A stretch of 20,508 bases of DNA from Egicoccus sp035462025 (GTDB lineage: Bacteria > Actinomycetota > Nitriliruptoria > Nitriliruptorales > Nitriliruptoraceae), in assembly GCA_035462025.1 (NCBI GenBank), contig DATHUR010000129.1, positions 1 to 20,508 of the forward strand. The letters are read 5' to 3'. The notes below the pieces were generated by a model. It did no database searches, was not told where the DNA came from, and saw nothing but the letters and a program-made list of their open reading frames with translations. Positions 1 to 6,913 of this stretch are shown in pieces (position 1 is the stretch's first letter; each line of letters begins with the position of its first letter). The translations under genes and the position numbers were made by a program.

Positions 1-36
1 AGGAACTCCATCGAATCGCGTCCGAAGGCTGTCGCC

Positions 37-1431
37 GTGTCAGACAACGCCCGCATCGCCGCCGTGGTGCTCGCCGCCGGCAAGGGGACCCGGTTCCGCT
101 CCGAGCTGGCCAAGGTCCTGCACCGGGCCGCCGGCCGCAGCCTGATCGGCCACGTCCTCGAGGCGGTCCGCCCGCTCGAGCTCGGACAGGTCATCGTCGT
201 GATCGGGCACCAGGCCGACGACGTCCGGGCCGCGGTCGAGGCCAGCGGCATCGCCAACCTGACCACGGTCCTGCAGGAGGAACAGCTCGGCACCGGGCAC
301 GCCGTGCAGGTCGCCATGCCGGCGCTCGCCGACGACATCGACCAGGTCATGGTCCTGCCCGGCGACACACCGCTGCTCACCGCCTCGACGCTCGAGGAGC
401 TGCTGCACGCCGCCAGCGACAACGCCGCCGCGATGCTGACCGCCCACGCGGCCGACCCCGACGGCTACGGCCGGGTGCTGCGCGACGACGAGGGCAACGT
501 CCTGCGCGTCGTCGAACACCGCGACGCCAACCCCGAAGAACGCGAGATCGACGAGTTCAACGCCGGCATGTACGTGATCACGCGCGAGCACCTCGTGCAC
601 GGCCTCGACCGGCTCGACACCGGCAACGACCAGGGTGAGCTGTACCTGACCGACGTCGTCGAGGTGCTGTCCGGCGAGGGCGAACCGGTCGCCGCCGTGG
701 TCACCACCGAGGACGAGGTGGCCGGGGTCAACGACCGTCGGCAGCTCGCCGACGCGGCGGCGGTCCTGCGGCGTCGCCACCTCGACCGGCTCATGACCGA
801 GGTCGGAGTCTCGGTCGTCGACCCGGCCACCACCTCCGTCGACGTCGACGTCGAGGTGGGCCGCGACGCCGTGCTGCTGCCCGGGACGATGCTCGACGGC
901 GGCACCCGCATCGCCGAGCGGGCCGTGATCGGGCCCAACAGCCACCTCACGGGCTGCGAGGTCGGCGCCGACGCCACCGTGCACTCGACCCGTGGCACCG
1001 ACGCACGCATCGGCGAGCGCGCCAGTGTCGGGCCGTTCACGCACCTGCGGCCCGGGACGGTGCTCGGCGTGCAGTCCAAGGCCGGCGCGTTCGTCGAGAC
1101 CAAGAACGCCACGTTCGGCGAGGGCGCGAAGGCCGGCCACCTCGCCTACGTCGGCGACGCCACCATCGGCGAGCGGGTCAACGTCGGCTGTGGGGTCGTG
1201 CTCGTCAACTACGACGGCACGGACAAGCACCACACCGTCGTCGAGGCGGACGCCTTCGTCGGCAGCGGCACGATGCTGGTCTCGCCGGTCACGATCGGCA
1301 CGGGCGCCTACGTCGCTGCCGGCTCGACCATCACCGACGACGTGCCGGCCGGTGCACTGGCGATCGGGCGGGCCCGCCAGGTCAACAAGGACGGCTGGGC
1401 CGCCCGGCGTCGCAAGCAGCAGGGCCGGTGA
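37..1431 (+). CDS. glmU: Bifunctional UDP-GlcNAc pyrophosphorylase / glucosamine-1-phosphate acetyltransferase
   Basis: GlmU makes UDP-N-acetylglucosamine, the cytosolic precursor of peptidoglycan, in two steps: acetylation of glucosamine-1-phosphate, then uridyl transfer. The 464-residue length is usual for the family. The N-terminal nucleotidyltransferase half shows LAAGKGTRFRS at about residues 13-23, then GTGHAV, GDTPLL, GYGRVLR and GVNDRRQLADA. The C-terminal half is a left-handed beta-helix of hexapeptide repeats with HLRPGT, and KAGHLAYVGD starting at residue 365, which places the expected catalytic His at 368. The GTG start at 37 has a weak GAAGG (23-27) upstream. The stop overlaps the next GTG start by four bases (GTGA), so it is probably cotranscribed with the HAD gene. 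Identification is secure. Confidence 0.97.
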   Translation: MSDNARIAAVVLAAGKGTRFRSELAKVLHRAAGRSLIGHVLEAVRPLELGQVIVVIGHQADDVRAAVEASGIANLTTVLQEEQLGTGHAVQVAMPALADDIDQVMVLPGDTPLLTASTLEELLHAASDNAAAMLTAHAADPDGYGRVLRDDEGNVLRVVEHRDANPEEREIDEFNAGMYVITREHLVHGLDRLDTGNDQGELYLTDVVEVLSGEGEPVAAVVTTEDEVAGVNDRRQLADAAAVLRRRHLDRLMTEVGVSVVDPATTSVDVDVEVGRDAVLLPGTMLDGGTRIAERAVIGPNSHLTGCEVGADATVHSTRGTDARIGERASVGPFTHLRPGTVLGVQSKAGAFVETKNATFGEGAKAGHLAYVGDATIGERVNVGCGVVLVNYDGTDKHHTVVEADAFVGSGTMLVSPVTIGTGAYVAAGSTITDDVPAGALAIGRARQVNKDGWAARRRKQQGR

Positions 1432-2108
1432 CGGCGGCGACGAACGGCCTCGGGCCGGTCTGCTTCGACCTCGACGGATGCCTGGTCGACTCGCGCGAGG
1501 CCATCGGAACCTGCATGAATCTCGCGCTCGAAGCCGAGGGCGCTCCGCCCGCCGACCCCGCCGTCCTCCACGGCCTGATCGGCGGGCAACTGCTCGGCTG
1601 TTTCGAGTCGCTGCTCGCCGACGCCGGCCACGACCCCGCGCTCGCGATGGGCTGCGTGGCGACCTACCGGCGGCACTACGCCGAGGTCGCGCTCACCCAC
1701 ACCACGCCGATCCCCGGCATCGAGGCGGTCCTGGAGGCCGTCGCCGCGCAGCGGCGCGTGCTGGTCGTCACCGCCAAGCCGGCCGAGTTCGCCACTCCGA
1801 TCCTCGCCGCCGTCGGTCTCGACCGCCATGTCGGGGCCGTGTTCGCGCCGGCCCTCGACGCGCTGACCGAGCCCAAGGCGGCGTCCCTGCGCCGGGCACT
1901 CGCCGCGGTGGACGCCGTCGCCGACCCCGGTGCGGCGTGGATGGTCGGCGACCGCCACCACGACGTCGAGGCCGGCCTCGCCTGCGGCGTGCCGACCGTC
2001 GGGGTGACCTGGGGCAGCGGCGACCGCGACGAACTGCACGCGGCCGGGGCGGTCGCCGTCGTCGACGCGCCGGAGGAACTCCCGGCGGTACTCGGCCTCG
2101 CCGTCTGA
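1428..2108 (+). CDS. HAD-superfamily hydrolase, phosphoglycolate phosphatase-like
   Basis: This 226-residue protein has the four HAD motifs in order: DLDGCLVDS with nucleophile Asp14 and acid/base Asp16, the motif II Thr in VVTAKP, the motif III Lys in EPKAAS, and GDRHHDVEAG near the C terminus. The region after motif I is an alpha-helical cap of the Gph/PGMB (subclass I) kind. It should be a soluble, Mg-dependent phosphatase. The substrate cannot be read from sequence: phosphoglycolate, a sugar phosphate or a nucleotide are all possible. Its GTG start overlaps the glmU stop, so translation is probably coupled. A role next to glmU and prs, such as housecleaning of sugar phosphates, is only an inference. 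Confidence 0.88.
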   Translation: MTAATNGLGPVCFDLDGCLVDSREAIGTCMNLALEAEGAPPADPAVLHGLIGGQLLGCFESLLADAGHDPALAMGCVATYRRHYAEVALTHTTPIPGIEAVLEAVAAQRRVLVVTAKPAEFATPILAAVGLDRHVGAVFAPALDALTEPKAASLRRALAAVDAVADPGAAWMVGDRHHDVEAGLACGVPTVGVTWGSGDRDELHAAGAVAVVDAPEELPAVLGLAV

Positions 2109-2224
2109 CCGACCTCCGCACCTCGTGGCGCGATCCTTCCGCGCTGCGCCCGCCGAGTCGCGGCCCGGGCCGGGGCGCGGCTACCGTCGCGGTCGCCGCC
2201 ACCCATTCGCGCGTCGAGGTTGCC

Positions 2225-3211
2225 GTGGAAGTCGTCACCAAGAAGCGCATGCACATCTTCGCGGGGTCGTCGTACCCCGAGCTGGCACGCGAGGTGGCCG
2301 ACCACCTCGGCATGCGCGTCGGCGAGGTCAAGCTGGCCCAGTTCGCCAACGGCGAGCTGTACGCCCGCTTCGGCGAGTCGATCCGCGGCGGCGACGTCTT
2401 CGTCATCCAGTCGCACCTGTCCATCCCCGGCGGGATGAGCATCAACGACTTCATCGTCGAACAACTGATCATGCTCGACGCGCTCAAGCGCGCCTCGGCC
2501 AAGCGCACCGTCGCCGTCATCCCCTACTACGGCTACTCGCGCTCGGACAAGAAGGCCCGCTCGCGCGAAGCCATCGCGGCCCGCATGATCGCCGACATCT
2601 ACGAGTCCACCGGCGTGGACCGCATCATGTCGGTCGATCTGCACACCGGCCAGATCCAGGGCTTCTTCGACGACCCGTTCGACCACCTCACGGCCCTGCC
2701 CCTGCTGGTGCAGTGGATCCAGGACAACACCGAGCCCGAGAACCGCGTCATCGTCTCGCCCGACGCCGGACGCGTGCGCCTGACCGAGAAGTTCGCCGGC
2801 CACCTCGGTGCCCCCATCGCGATCCTGCACAAGCGGCGTGATCCCGACCGGCAGAACGTCTCCGAGACGCTCGACGTCATCGGTGACGTCGACGGCAAGA
2901 CCTGCATCCTCATCGACGACATGATCGACACCGCCGGCACGATCTGCGGCGCCGCCGACCTGCTGATGGAACGCGGTGCCACCCGGGTCATTGCCTGCGC
3001 CACCCACCCCGTCTTCTCCGACCCGGCGGCCGAGCGGCTGAAGAACTCGGTCATCGAGAACGTCGTGGTCACCAACACGCTCCCGATCCCCGAGGAGCGC
3101 CGCATCGACAAGCTCGTGGTGCTCTCGATCGCGCCGATCCTCGCCTCGGCCCTGCGGGCCGTCTTCGAGGACCAGTCCGTCAGCGAGATCTTCCGCGGCG
3201 AGAACGTCTGA
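2225..3211 (+). CDS. prs: Ribose-phosphate pyrophosphokinase (PRPP synthase)
   Basis: Prs transfers pyrophosphate from ATP to ribose-5-phosphate, giving PRPP for purine, pyrimidine, His, Trp and NAD synthesis. Diagnostic segments are FAGSSYPELA near the N terminus, ANGE (41-44), YYGYSRSDKKARSRE (101-115), the DLHTGQIQGFF block with His140, the flexible-loop segment HKRRDP (202-207), and the PRPP-binding loop DDMIDTAGT (231-239). The GTG at 2225 is chosen as start because GAGG lies five bases upstream and it gives 328 residues, close to the family norm. An in-frame extension further upstream would run into the HAD gene and has no family similarity. The glmU-prs-rplY-pth order is common in Actinobacteria. 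Confidence 0.96.
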   Translation: MEVVTKKRMHIFAGSSYPELAREVADHLGMRVGEVKLAQFANGELYARFGESIRGGDVFVIQSHLSIPGGMSINDFIVEQLIMLDALKRASAKRTVAVIPYYGYSRSDKKARSREAIAARMIADIYESTGVDRIMSVDLHTGQIQGFFDDPFDHLTALPLLVQWIQDNTEPENRVIVSPDAGRVRLTEKFAGHLGAPIAILHKRRDPDRQNVSETLDVIGDVDGKTCILIDDMIDTAGTICGAADLLMERGATRVIACATHPVFSDPAAERLKNSVIENVVVTNTLPIPEERRIDKLVVLSIAPILASALRAVFEDQSVSEIFRGENV

Positions 3212-3216
3212 CTTCT

Positions 3217-3266
3217 GGGATGGGTCCCCCTTCTCGCTCGCTTCGCTCGCTCGTTCCCCCCATCCC
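3217..3266 (+). repeat. Inverted repeat with GCTCGCTTCGCTCGCT core after prs; possible terminator or dispersed repeat
   Basis: Six bases after the prs stop, GGGATGGG (3217-3224) pairs perfectly with CCCATCCC (3259-3266) across a 34-nt interior. The interior is low-complexity, with CGCTCGCTTCGCTCGCTCG at its centre and C-rich runs on both sides. No T-tract follows, so it is not a textbook intrinsic terminator. A second small palindrome, GCTGCG-C-CGCAGC (3270-3282), follows directly. It could end the glmU-HAD-prs transcript, or be one copy of a dispersed intergenic repeat. Only one copy is in this window. Confidence 0.45.
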
Positions 3267-3282
3267 CCCGCTGCGCCGCAGC

Positions 3283-3536
3283 TGGCGCGATCGCAACGTT
3301 TGCTCGCTTGGTGACCAGACGGGTACGCTCTGCCCGGTATCGGCCCGCGTGTCCACTTTTCGCGGGCCGAGCGCGTGTCCGGCACCGGAAACCGCCTGCC
3401 GCACGCGAACCCCACGTGACATCTCGCCGCCGAGAGGCCGGACCCCATGCGGGTCCGCTGTTCGCGCCGCACCACGCGCGCCATGGCAGCCGGTGACCGA
3501 CCCACGCCGGGGACGAATCCATCCAGGAGCACCATC
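3283..3536 (+). promoter_or_regulatory. rplY upstream region: weak promoter and structured leader with three hairpins
   Basis: This stretch has no credible gene. A weak sigma70-like promoter may be TTGCTC-N18-TACGCT, ending near 3328. Downstream are three perfect-stem hairpins: GGCCCGCG (3342-3349) with CGCGGGCC (3361-3368), an 11-nt loop; TCTCG (3422-3426) with CGAGA (3431-3435), a 4-nt loop; and CGGACCC (3439-3445) with GGGTCCG (3451-3457), a 5-nt loop. If the promoter is right, the leader is about 200 nt, unusually long for this genome. That fits a cis-regulatory leader of the kind many ribosomal-protein genes carry. No match to a known leader class is claimed. Confidence 0.35.
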
Positions 3537-4238
3537 GTGTCGAAGCAGGTCCAGCTCAGCGCCAGCAAGCGCACCCACCAGGGCAAGGGCGCCGCAGGCC
3601 GCCTCCGCAAGGAAGGCCGCGTCCCGGCCATCATGTACGGCTACGAGGTCGAGCCGACGCCGGTCAGCGTCGACGCCCTCGAGCTCTACCACGCCCTGCA
3701 CACCGAGGCCGGCCGCAACGCCATGATCCGCCTCGAGATCGAGGGCGAGACCCACCTCACCATCGCCCGCGACCTGCAGATCCACCCGGTCCGGCAGGAG
3801 ACGATGCACGTCGACTTCCTCGCCGTCGACCGCGACTCGCAGATCTCGGTCGAGATCCCGGTGCACGCCGTGGACGAGGAAGAGGTCGCGCCGGGCGGCG
3901 GTATCGTCAACCAGATCCTGTACTCGGTGCCGATCCTGGTGCGCCCGCTCGACGTGCCGAACTCGTTCGAGGTGTCGCTCGCCGGCCTCGACATCGGCGA
4001 CGTCAAGCGCGTCGAGGACCTGACCGACCAGCTGCCCGAGGGCGCCGAGTTCGACATCGAACTCGACCGCACCGTGGTCACGATCAACGCCCCGATCTCC
4101 GAGGCCGAGCTCGAAGCCCTCGAGGAGGGCGCCGGCGCCGACGAGGACACCGGTGCCGAGCCGGTCGCCGAGGGCGAGGAGCCGACCGGGGCCGAGGGCG
4201 ACGAGGCCGACGAGGCTGCCGAGGCCGAGGAGGCCTGA
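3537..4238 (+). CDS. rplY: 50S ribosomal protein L25, long CTC/TL5 form
   Basis: L25 binds 5S rRNA in the large ribosomal subunit; the long form is known as CTC or TL5, a general-stress protein in some Gram-positives. The 233-residue product starts with an L25 beta-barrel (about 1-95, GKGAAGRLRKEGRVPAIMYG). A second TL5-type domain follows (about 96-190: VDFLAV, VEIPVH, VPNSFEVSL). It ends with a strongly acidic Glu/Ala/Asp tail of about 40 residues. The GTG at 3537 has AGGAG seven bases upstream, which decides it over earlier in-frame starts. The gap to pth is 30 nt, and the ribosome-binding context of the two genes is nearly identical (CCAGGAGCAC). Confidence 0.95.
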   Translation: MSKQVQLSASKRTHQGKGAAGRLRKEGRVPAIMYGYEVEPTPVSVDALELYHALHTEAGRNAMIRLEIEGETHLTIARDLQIHPVRQETMHVDFLAVDRDSQISVEIPVHAVDEEEVAPGGGIVNQILYSVPILVRPLDVPNSFEVSLAGLDIGDVKRVEDLTDQLPEGAEFDIELDRTVVTINAPISEAELEALEEGAGADEDTGAEPVAEGEEPTGAEGDEADEAAEAEEA

Positions 4239-4268
4239 GGCACGCTGCGCTGGTCCAGGAGCACCCCC

Positions 4269-4853
4269 GTGGCCGACGACGACCGCTGGCTCGTCGTCGG
4301 CCTCGGCAACCCCGAGGCCGAGTACGGCGGGACCCGCCACAACATCGGCGCGGACGCGCTGCGCCGGTTCGCCCGGCGTGAGCACGTCGAGCTCTCGCGC
4401 AACAAGCGCGCCCGCTGCGAGACGGCCGAGACCACCGTCGCGGGTACGAAGTTCGCCCTGGCCATCCCGCAGAGCTACATGAACACCTCCGGTGGCCCCG
4501 TCCAGCAGGCCGCCAACTGGTTCAAGGTGCCCGTCGAGCGCATCATCGCGCTGCACGACGACCTCGACGTGGAGCTCGGGGCCATCAAGGTCAAGCGGGG
4601 AGGCGGTCCGGCGGGCCACAATGGGCTCAAGGACCTCGACCGGGCCCTGGGCAGCCGCGACTATCTGCGGGTGCGCATCGGCGTCGGTCGGCCGCCTGGC
4701 AGGATGCCCGGCAAGGACTACGTGCTCCGTCGGTTCGCGCCGGCCGAGCGCGACACGATCGAGGTGACCCTCGAAGAGGCGTGCGACGCGGTCGTGATGC
4801 TCGCCACCCAGGGGTTGGAACCGACCCAGAACCGCTATCACGGGTCCCGCTGA
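4269..4853 (+). CDS. pth: Peptidyl-tRNA hydrolase
   Basis: Pth cleaves the ester bond of peptidyl-tRNAs released by stalled ribosomes, recycling tRNA. The 194-residue product has every family motif: VGLGNP with Asn14, TRHNIG with catalytic His24, PQSYMNTSG with Asn72, HDDLD with Asp97, and GGGPAGHNGLK with Asn118. These correspond to E. coli Asn10, His20, Asn68, Asp93 and Asn114. The start is GTG with AGGAG (4257-4261) seven bases upstream. It follows rplY in an evident operon, as in many bacteria, and is 22 nt from the DUF4191 gene. Confidence 0.97.
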   Translation: MADDDRWLVVGLGNPEAEYGGTRHNIGADALRRFARREHVELSRNKRARCETAETTVAGTKFALAIPQSYMNTSGGPVQQAANWFKVPVERIIALHDDLDVELGAIKVKRGGGPAGHNGLKDLDRALGSRDYLRVRIGVGRPPGRMPGKDYVLRRFAPAERDTIEVTLEEACDAVVMLATQGLEPTQNRYHGSR

Positions 4854-4875
4854 GGGCCCGGCGCGAGGAGACGTC

Positions 4876-5532
4876 GTGAAGGAGAGGCTGCAGCAGATCC
4901 GCATGGCGTGGGGTCAGCTCAAGGAGGTCGACCCCAAGGCGCCGGGCATGATCGTGCTCGGTGCGCTGGTCGGTCTGCTGATCGGCGCCGGGCTCGGTCT
5001 GCTCATCAACGTGTGGGTGGCGATCCCGGTCGCGATCCTGACGGCGTTCATGGGCGCGATGGCGGTGTTCAACCAACGCCTGCAGAAGGCGCAGTTCTCG
5101 GCCATCGAGGGCCACCCGGGCGCGGCCGCGGCGGTGCTGCAGCAGATGCGCGGTCAGTGGTTCGTCACCCCGGCCGTCGCCGTGAACGCGAAGCAGGACC
5201 TCGTCCACCGTGTGGTCGGCCGCTGCGGCATCGTGCTGGTCGCCGAGGGCTCCTCGCCACAGCGCGTCAAGGCACTGCTCGGCAAGGAGAAGAAGCGCAT
5301 CGGCCGCGTCGCCGGCGACGTGCCCGTGCACACGGTGGTCGTCGGCGACGGCGAGGGCGACACGGTCGCGCTCAGCAAGCTGCAGGTCACCATGAACAAG
5401 TTCAACCGCGAGCTGTCCAAGACCGAGGTGCCCAAGCTCGAACGGCGTCTCAAGCCGCTCGACCGGGGGCCGGCCATCCCCGGCGGCATCGATCCGAACA
5501 TGGCCCGCCGCCCCCGCCCGAAGCCGCGTTAG
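4876..5532 (+). CDS. DUF4191 family membrane protein
   Basis: This 218-residue protein matches the actinobacterial DUF4191 pattern. It has a short basic N terminus, two adjacent membrane helices (about residues 24-45 and 47-66, with only a short turn between), then a soluble part and a basic, proline-rich C terminus (MARRPRPKPR). Conserved-looking stretches include HPGAAAAVLQQMRGQWFVTPAVAV and VHRVVGRCGIVLVAEG. The function of the family is unknown and none is assigned here. The GTG start has GAGGAG (4865-4870) six bases upstream. It is probably the last gene of the rplY-pth unit, since its stop overlaps the stop of the convergent PheS-like gene by two bases. Confidence 0.8.
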   Translation: MKERLQQIRMAWGQLKEVDPKAPGMIVLGALVGLLIGAGLGLLINVWVAIPVAILTAFMGAMAVFNQRLQKAQFSAIEGHPGAAAAVLQQMRGQWFVTPAVAVNAKQDLVHRVVGRCGIVLVAEGSSPQRVKALLGKEKKRIGRVAGDVPVHTVVVGDGEGDTVALSKLQVTMNKFNRELSKTEVPKLERRLKPLDRGPAIPGGIDPNMARRPRPKPR

Positions 5533-6677
5533 GGAGGCGGGCCGCCCGCGGCCCAGTGCCACACCGTGCCCCGGTGCAGGCCGGCGTAGACCCGGTCGCG
5601 CAGGACGTTGGCCTCGTGGGCCGTCAGGGTGCGGTCGAGGTCGCGCAAGACGACGCGGACCAGCACGTTGACCTGGTCCTGCGCAGCGCCGAGCCGCTCC
5701 CGCGCGATCGCCGGCAGGTCGGCCACCGGGGTTGACGAGATCACCTCGATGGACTCGACCGAGGCGGCATCCGCGCCCAGCAGATCACGGATCCGGTCGC
5801 CGAGCAGTTCCGGGTCCGGTACGGCGTCCATCGCCACCGACAGGTCCCGACGGACGGGCGGCATCGACGACACCGGCGTGTAGGTCGCGAGGTCGAGCAT
5901 CTGCGACGCGATGCGCGGGTCGGTCGCGCGCAGCAGCCGGATGTCGTCCAGCCCCTTTGCGAGCATGACCAGGCGGTCGAGTCCCAGGCCCATCGCCAGT
6001 CCCGATGTCGACGCCGGGTCGAGCCCGGCACGCCGCAGCACCTCCGGATGGGTCCGGCCGCACTCGCCGACCTCGACCCAGTTTCCGTCGGCCGCGGCGA
6101 CGTCGATCTGGCGGCCGTCGCGGGTGTAGGGGTGTTCACGCGCCTCGGTGCGCCATCGCGCGCCCGAAAGCAGCGCCGTGACGACCGTGGCGACCTGTGC
6201 CTCGAGGTCGTCGACCGTCAACTCGCTGCCACCACGGCGCAGCCGCCACAGGTCGAGTTGGTGCGGTTCTCCGACGTGCTGGCGGTCGACCACATCGCGG
6301 CGGTAGGTCAGTCCGGGGACGCTGACGACCAGGTCCGGTTCGTCGGGGTGCAGGTCACCGTTCGCAATGCGTTCGTGGAGCAGCGGCATCGCCGCCGAGG
6401 TGTGGGCCCGAAGCATCAGGTCGGCGGTCAGGTAGCGGCTGTAGCGCGCGTCGCGGGCGGCGGCGTCGGGCGGATAGCCGAGCCGGTCGTAGTTGTCTGC
6501 CACCACCACGACGGGGTTGGGGCGGTGGCGGTGGACGGGGACAGCGGTGGCGGTCGCCACGGCCGCCTCGATGCGGTCGACGGCGACCTGCAGGGCATGG
6601 GGTCCCGCGGCCGGGTCGGTCAGGTCACGCAGGGACAGCAGATGGCGGACGGTGTCCGCCGGCAACGTCGTGGTCAT
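5529..6677 (-). CDS. PheS-like class II aminoacyl-tRNA synthetase paralogue with C-terminal FDX-ACB domain
   Basis: This 382-residue protein has a phenylalanyl-tRNA synthetase alpha-type catalytic core. Visible are LRAHTS (90-95; LRTHTS in PheS), the motif 2 region YRRDVVDRQH to EPHQLDLWRL (125-146), VEVGECGRTHPEVLRRAG, and motif 3 GLGLDRLVML. The last hundred or so residues (from TPVSSMPPVRRDLSV) look like a ferredoxin-fold anticodon-binding (FDX-ACB) domain. In bacteria that domain normally sits on PheT; the one-chain layout resembles mitochondrial PheRS. It is probably not the housekeeping enzyme. Such proteins are annotated as PheS-related ligases of unknown role. The ATG at 6677 is chosen because GAGGAG lies eight bases upstream; an in-frame GTG nine bases earlier abuts that site. 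Confidence 0.78.
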   Translation of the reverse strand: MTTTLPADTVRHLLSLRDLTDPAAGPHALQVAVDRIEAAVATATAVPVHRHRPNPVVVVADNYDRLGYPPDAAARDARYSRYLTADLMLRAHTSAAMPLLHERIANGDLHPDEPDLVVSVPGLTYRRDVVDRQHVGEPHQLDLWRLRRGGSELTVDDLEAQVATVVTALLSGARWRTEAREHPYTRDGRQIDVAAADGNWVEVGECGRTHPEVLRRAGLDPASTSGLAMGLGLDRLVMLAKGLDDIRLLRATDPRIASQMLDLATYTPVSSMPPVRRDLSVAMDAVPDPELLGDRIRDLLGADAASVESIEVISSTPVADLPAIARERLGAAQDQVNVLVRVVLRDLDRTLTAHEANVLRDRVYAGLHRGTVWHWAAGGPPP

Positions 6678-6719
6678 GACTGGCACTCCTCGCTTCGTCG
6701 CGTGATGTCGTCGCGACGC

Positions 6720-6786
6720 CCCCCGGTCGATCGGGGGTGCGAGGTGGTGCCGTCAGCGGCGCTCGACCCCCCGGACGTCCGGGGGG
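6720..6786 (-). promoter_or_regulatory. Two GC hairpins with interchangeable arms in the leader of the PheS-like gene
   Basis: On the minus strand the leader first meets a perfect 20-bp palindrome (6767-6786; CCCCCCGGAC with GTCCGGGGGG). It then meets a hairpin with arms CCCCCG (6732-6737) and CGGGGG (6720-6725) around a 6-nt loop, about 40 nt before the start codon. The first 5' arm (CCCCCCGG) is also perfectly complementary to the second 3' arm (CCGGGGGG, 6719-6726), and the remaining arms can pair over 6 bp. Mutually exclusive folds are therefore possible, as in attenuators. There is no U-tract. The two could instead be ordinary palindromes in the divergent mfd control region. Confidence 0.4.
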
Positions 6787-6818
6787 CACGAAAAGCGCTG
6801 CACGAGGTGTTCGGCCAT
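6753..6818 (-). CDS. Possible 21-residue leader peptide upstream of the PheS-like gene
   Basis: A short open frame, MAEHLVQRFSCPPDVRGVERR, runs from an ATG at 6818 to a TGA at 6753-6755. It lies entirely in the leader of the PheS-like gene and ends 75 nt before that start codon. No ribosome-binding site precedes it. Instead TATCGT sits six bases upstream, the position of a -10 element for a leaderless transcript starting at the ATG. Its last third overlaps the perfect palindrome at 6767-6786, so translating ribosomes would block that hairpin. It holds single Phe and Cys codons, not a run. The coding claim is tentative, as a frame this short can occur by chance. Confidence 0.3.
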   Translation of the reverse strand: MAEHLVQRFSCPPDVRGVERR

Positions 6819-6835
6819 GCGCCCACGATAACCGG

Positions 6836-6865
6836 TTCGCCACCGTCCGGGTAGGCGGGCACAAT
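6836..6865 (+). promoter_or_regulatory. Candidate mfd promoter
   Basis: TTCGCC (6836-6841) and CACAAT (6860-6865) are spaced by 18 nt. The -10 is fair (five of six to TATAAT, allowing C first) and the -35 is poor. It is the best sigma70-like pair between the palindromes and the mfd start, and would give a leader of about 40 nt. Support is weak. Confidence 0.25.
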
Positions 6866-6913
6866 CCGGGGTCGGCCACTCCCCGTCCCGTCTGGCCCGC
6901 CGAGGACCGCACC

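Noticed and set aside
3447..3536. N-terminal extension of rplY from an ATG at 3447
   Set aside because: The added 30 residues are basic and unlike L25; AGGAG at 3525-3529 points to the GTG at 3537.
1676..3634. 652-codon minus-strand open frame over the HAD gene, prs and the rplY leader
   Set aside because: Low-complexity shadow frame; the plus strand encodes recognised enzymes across it.
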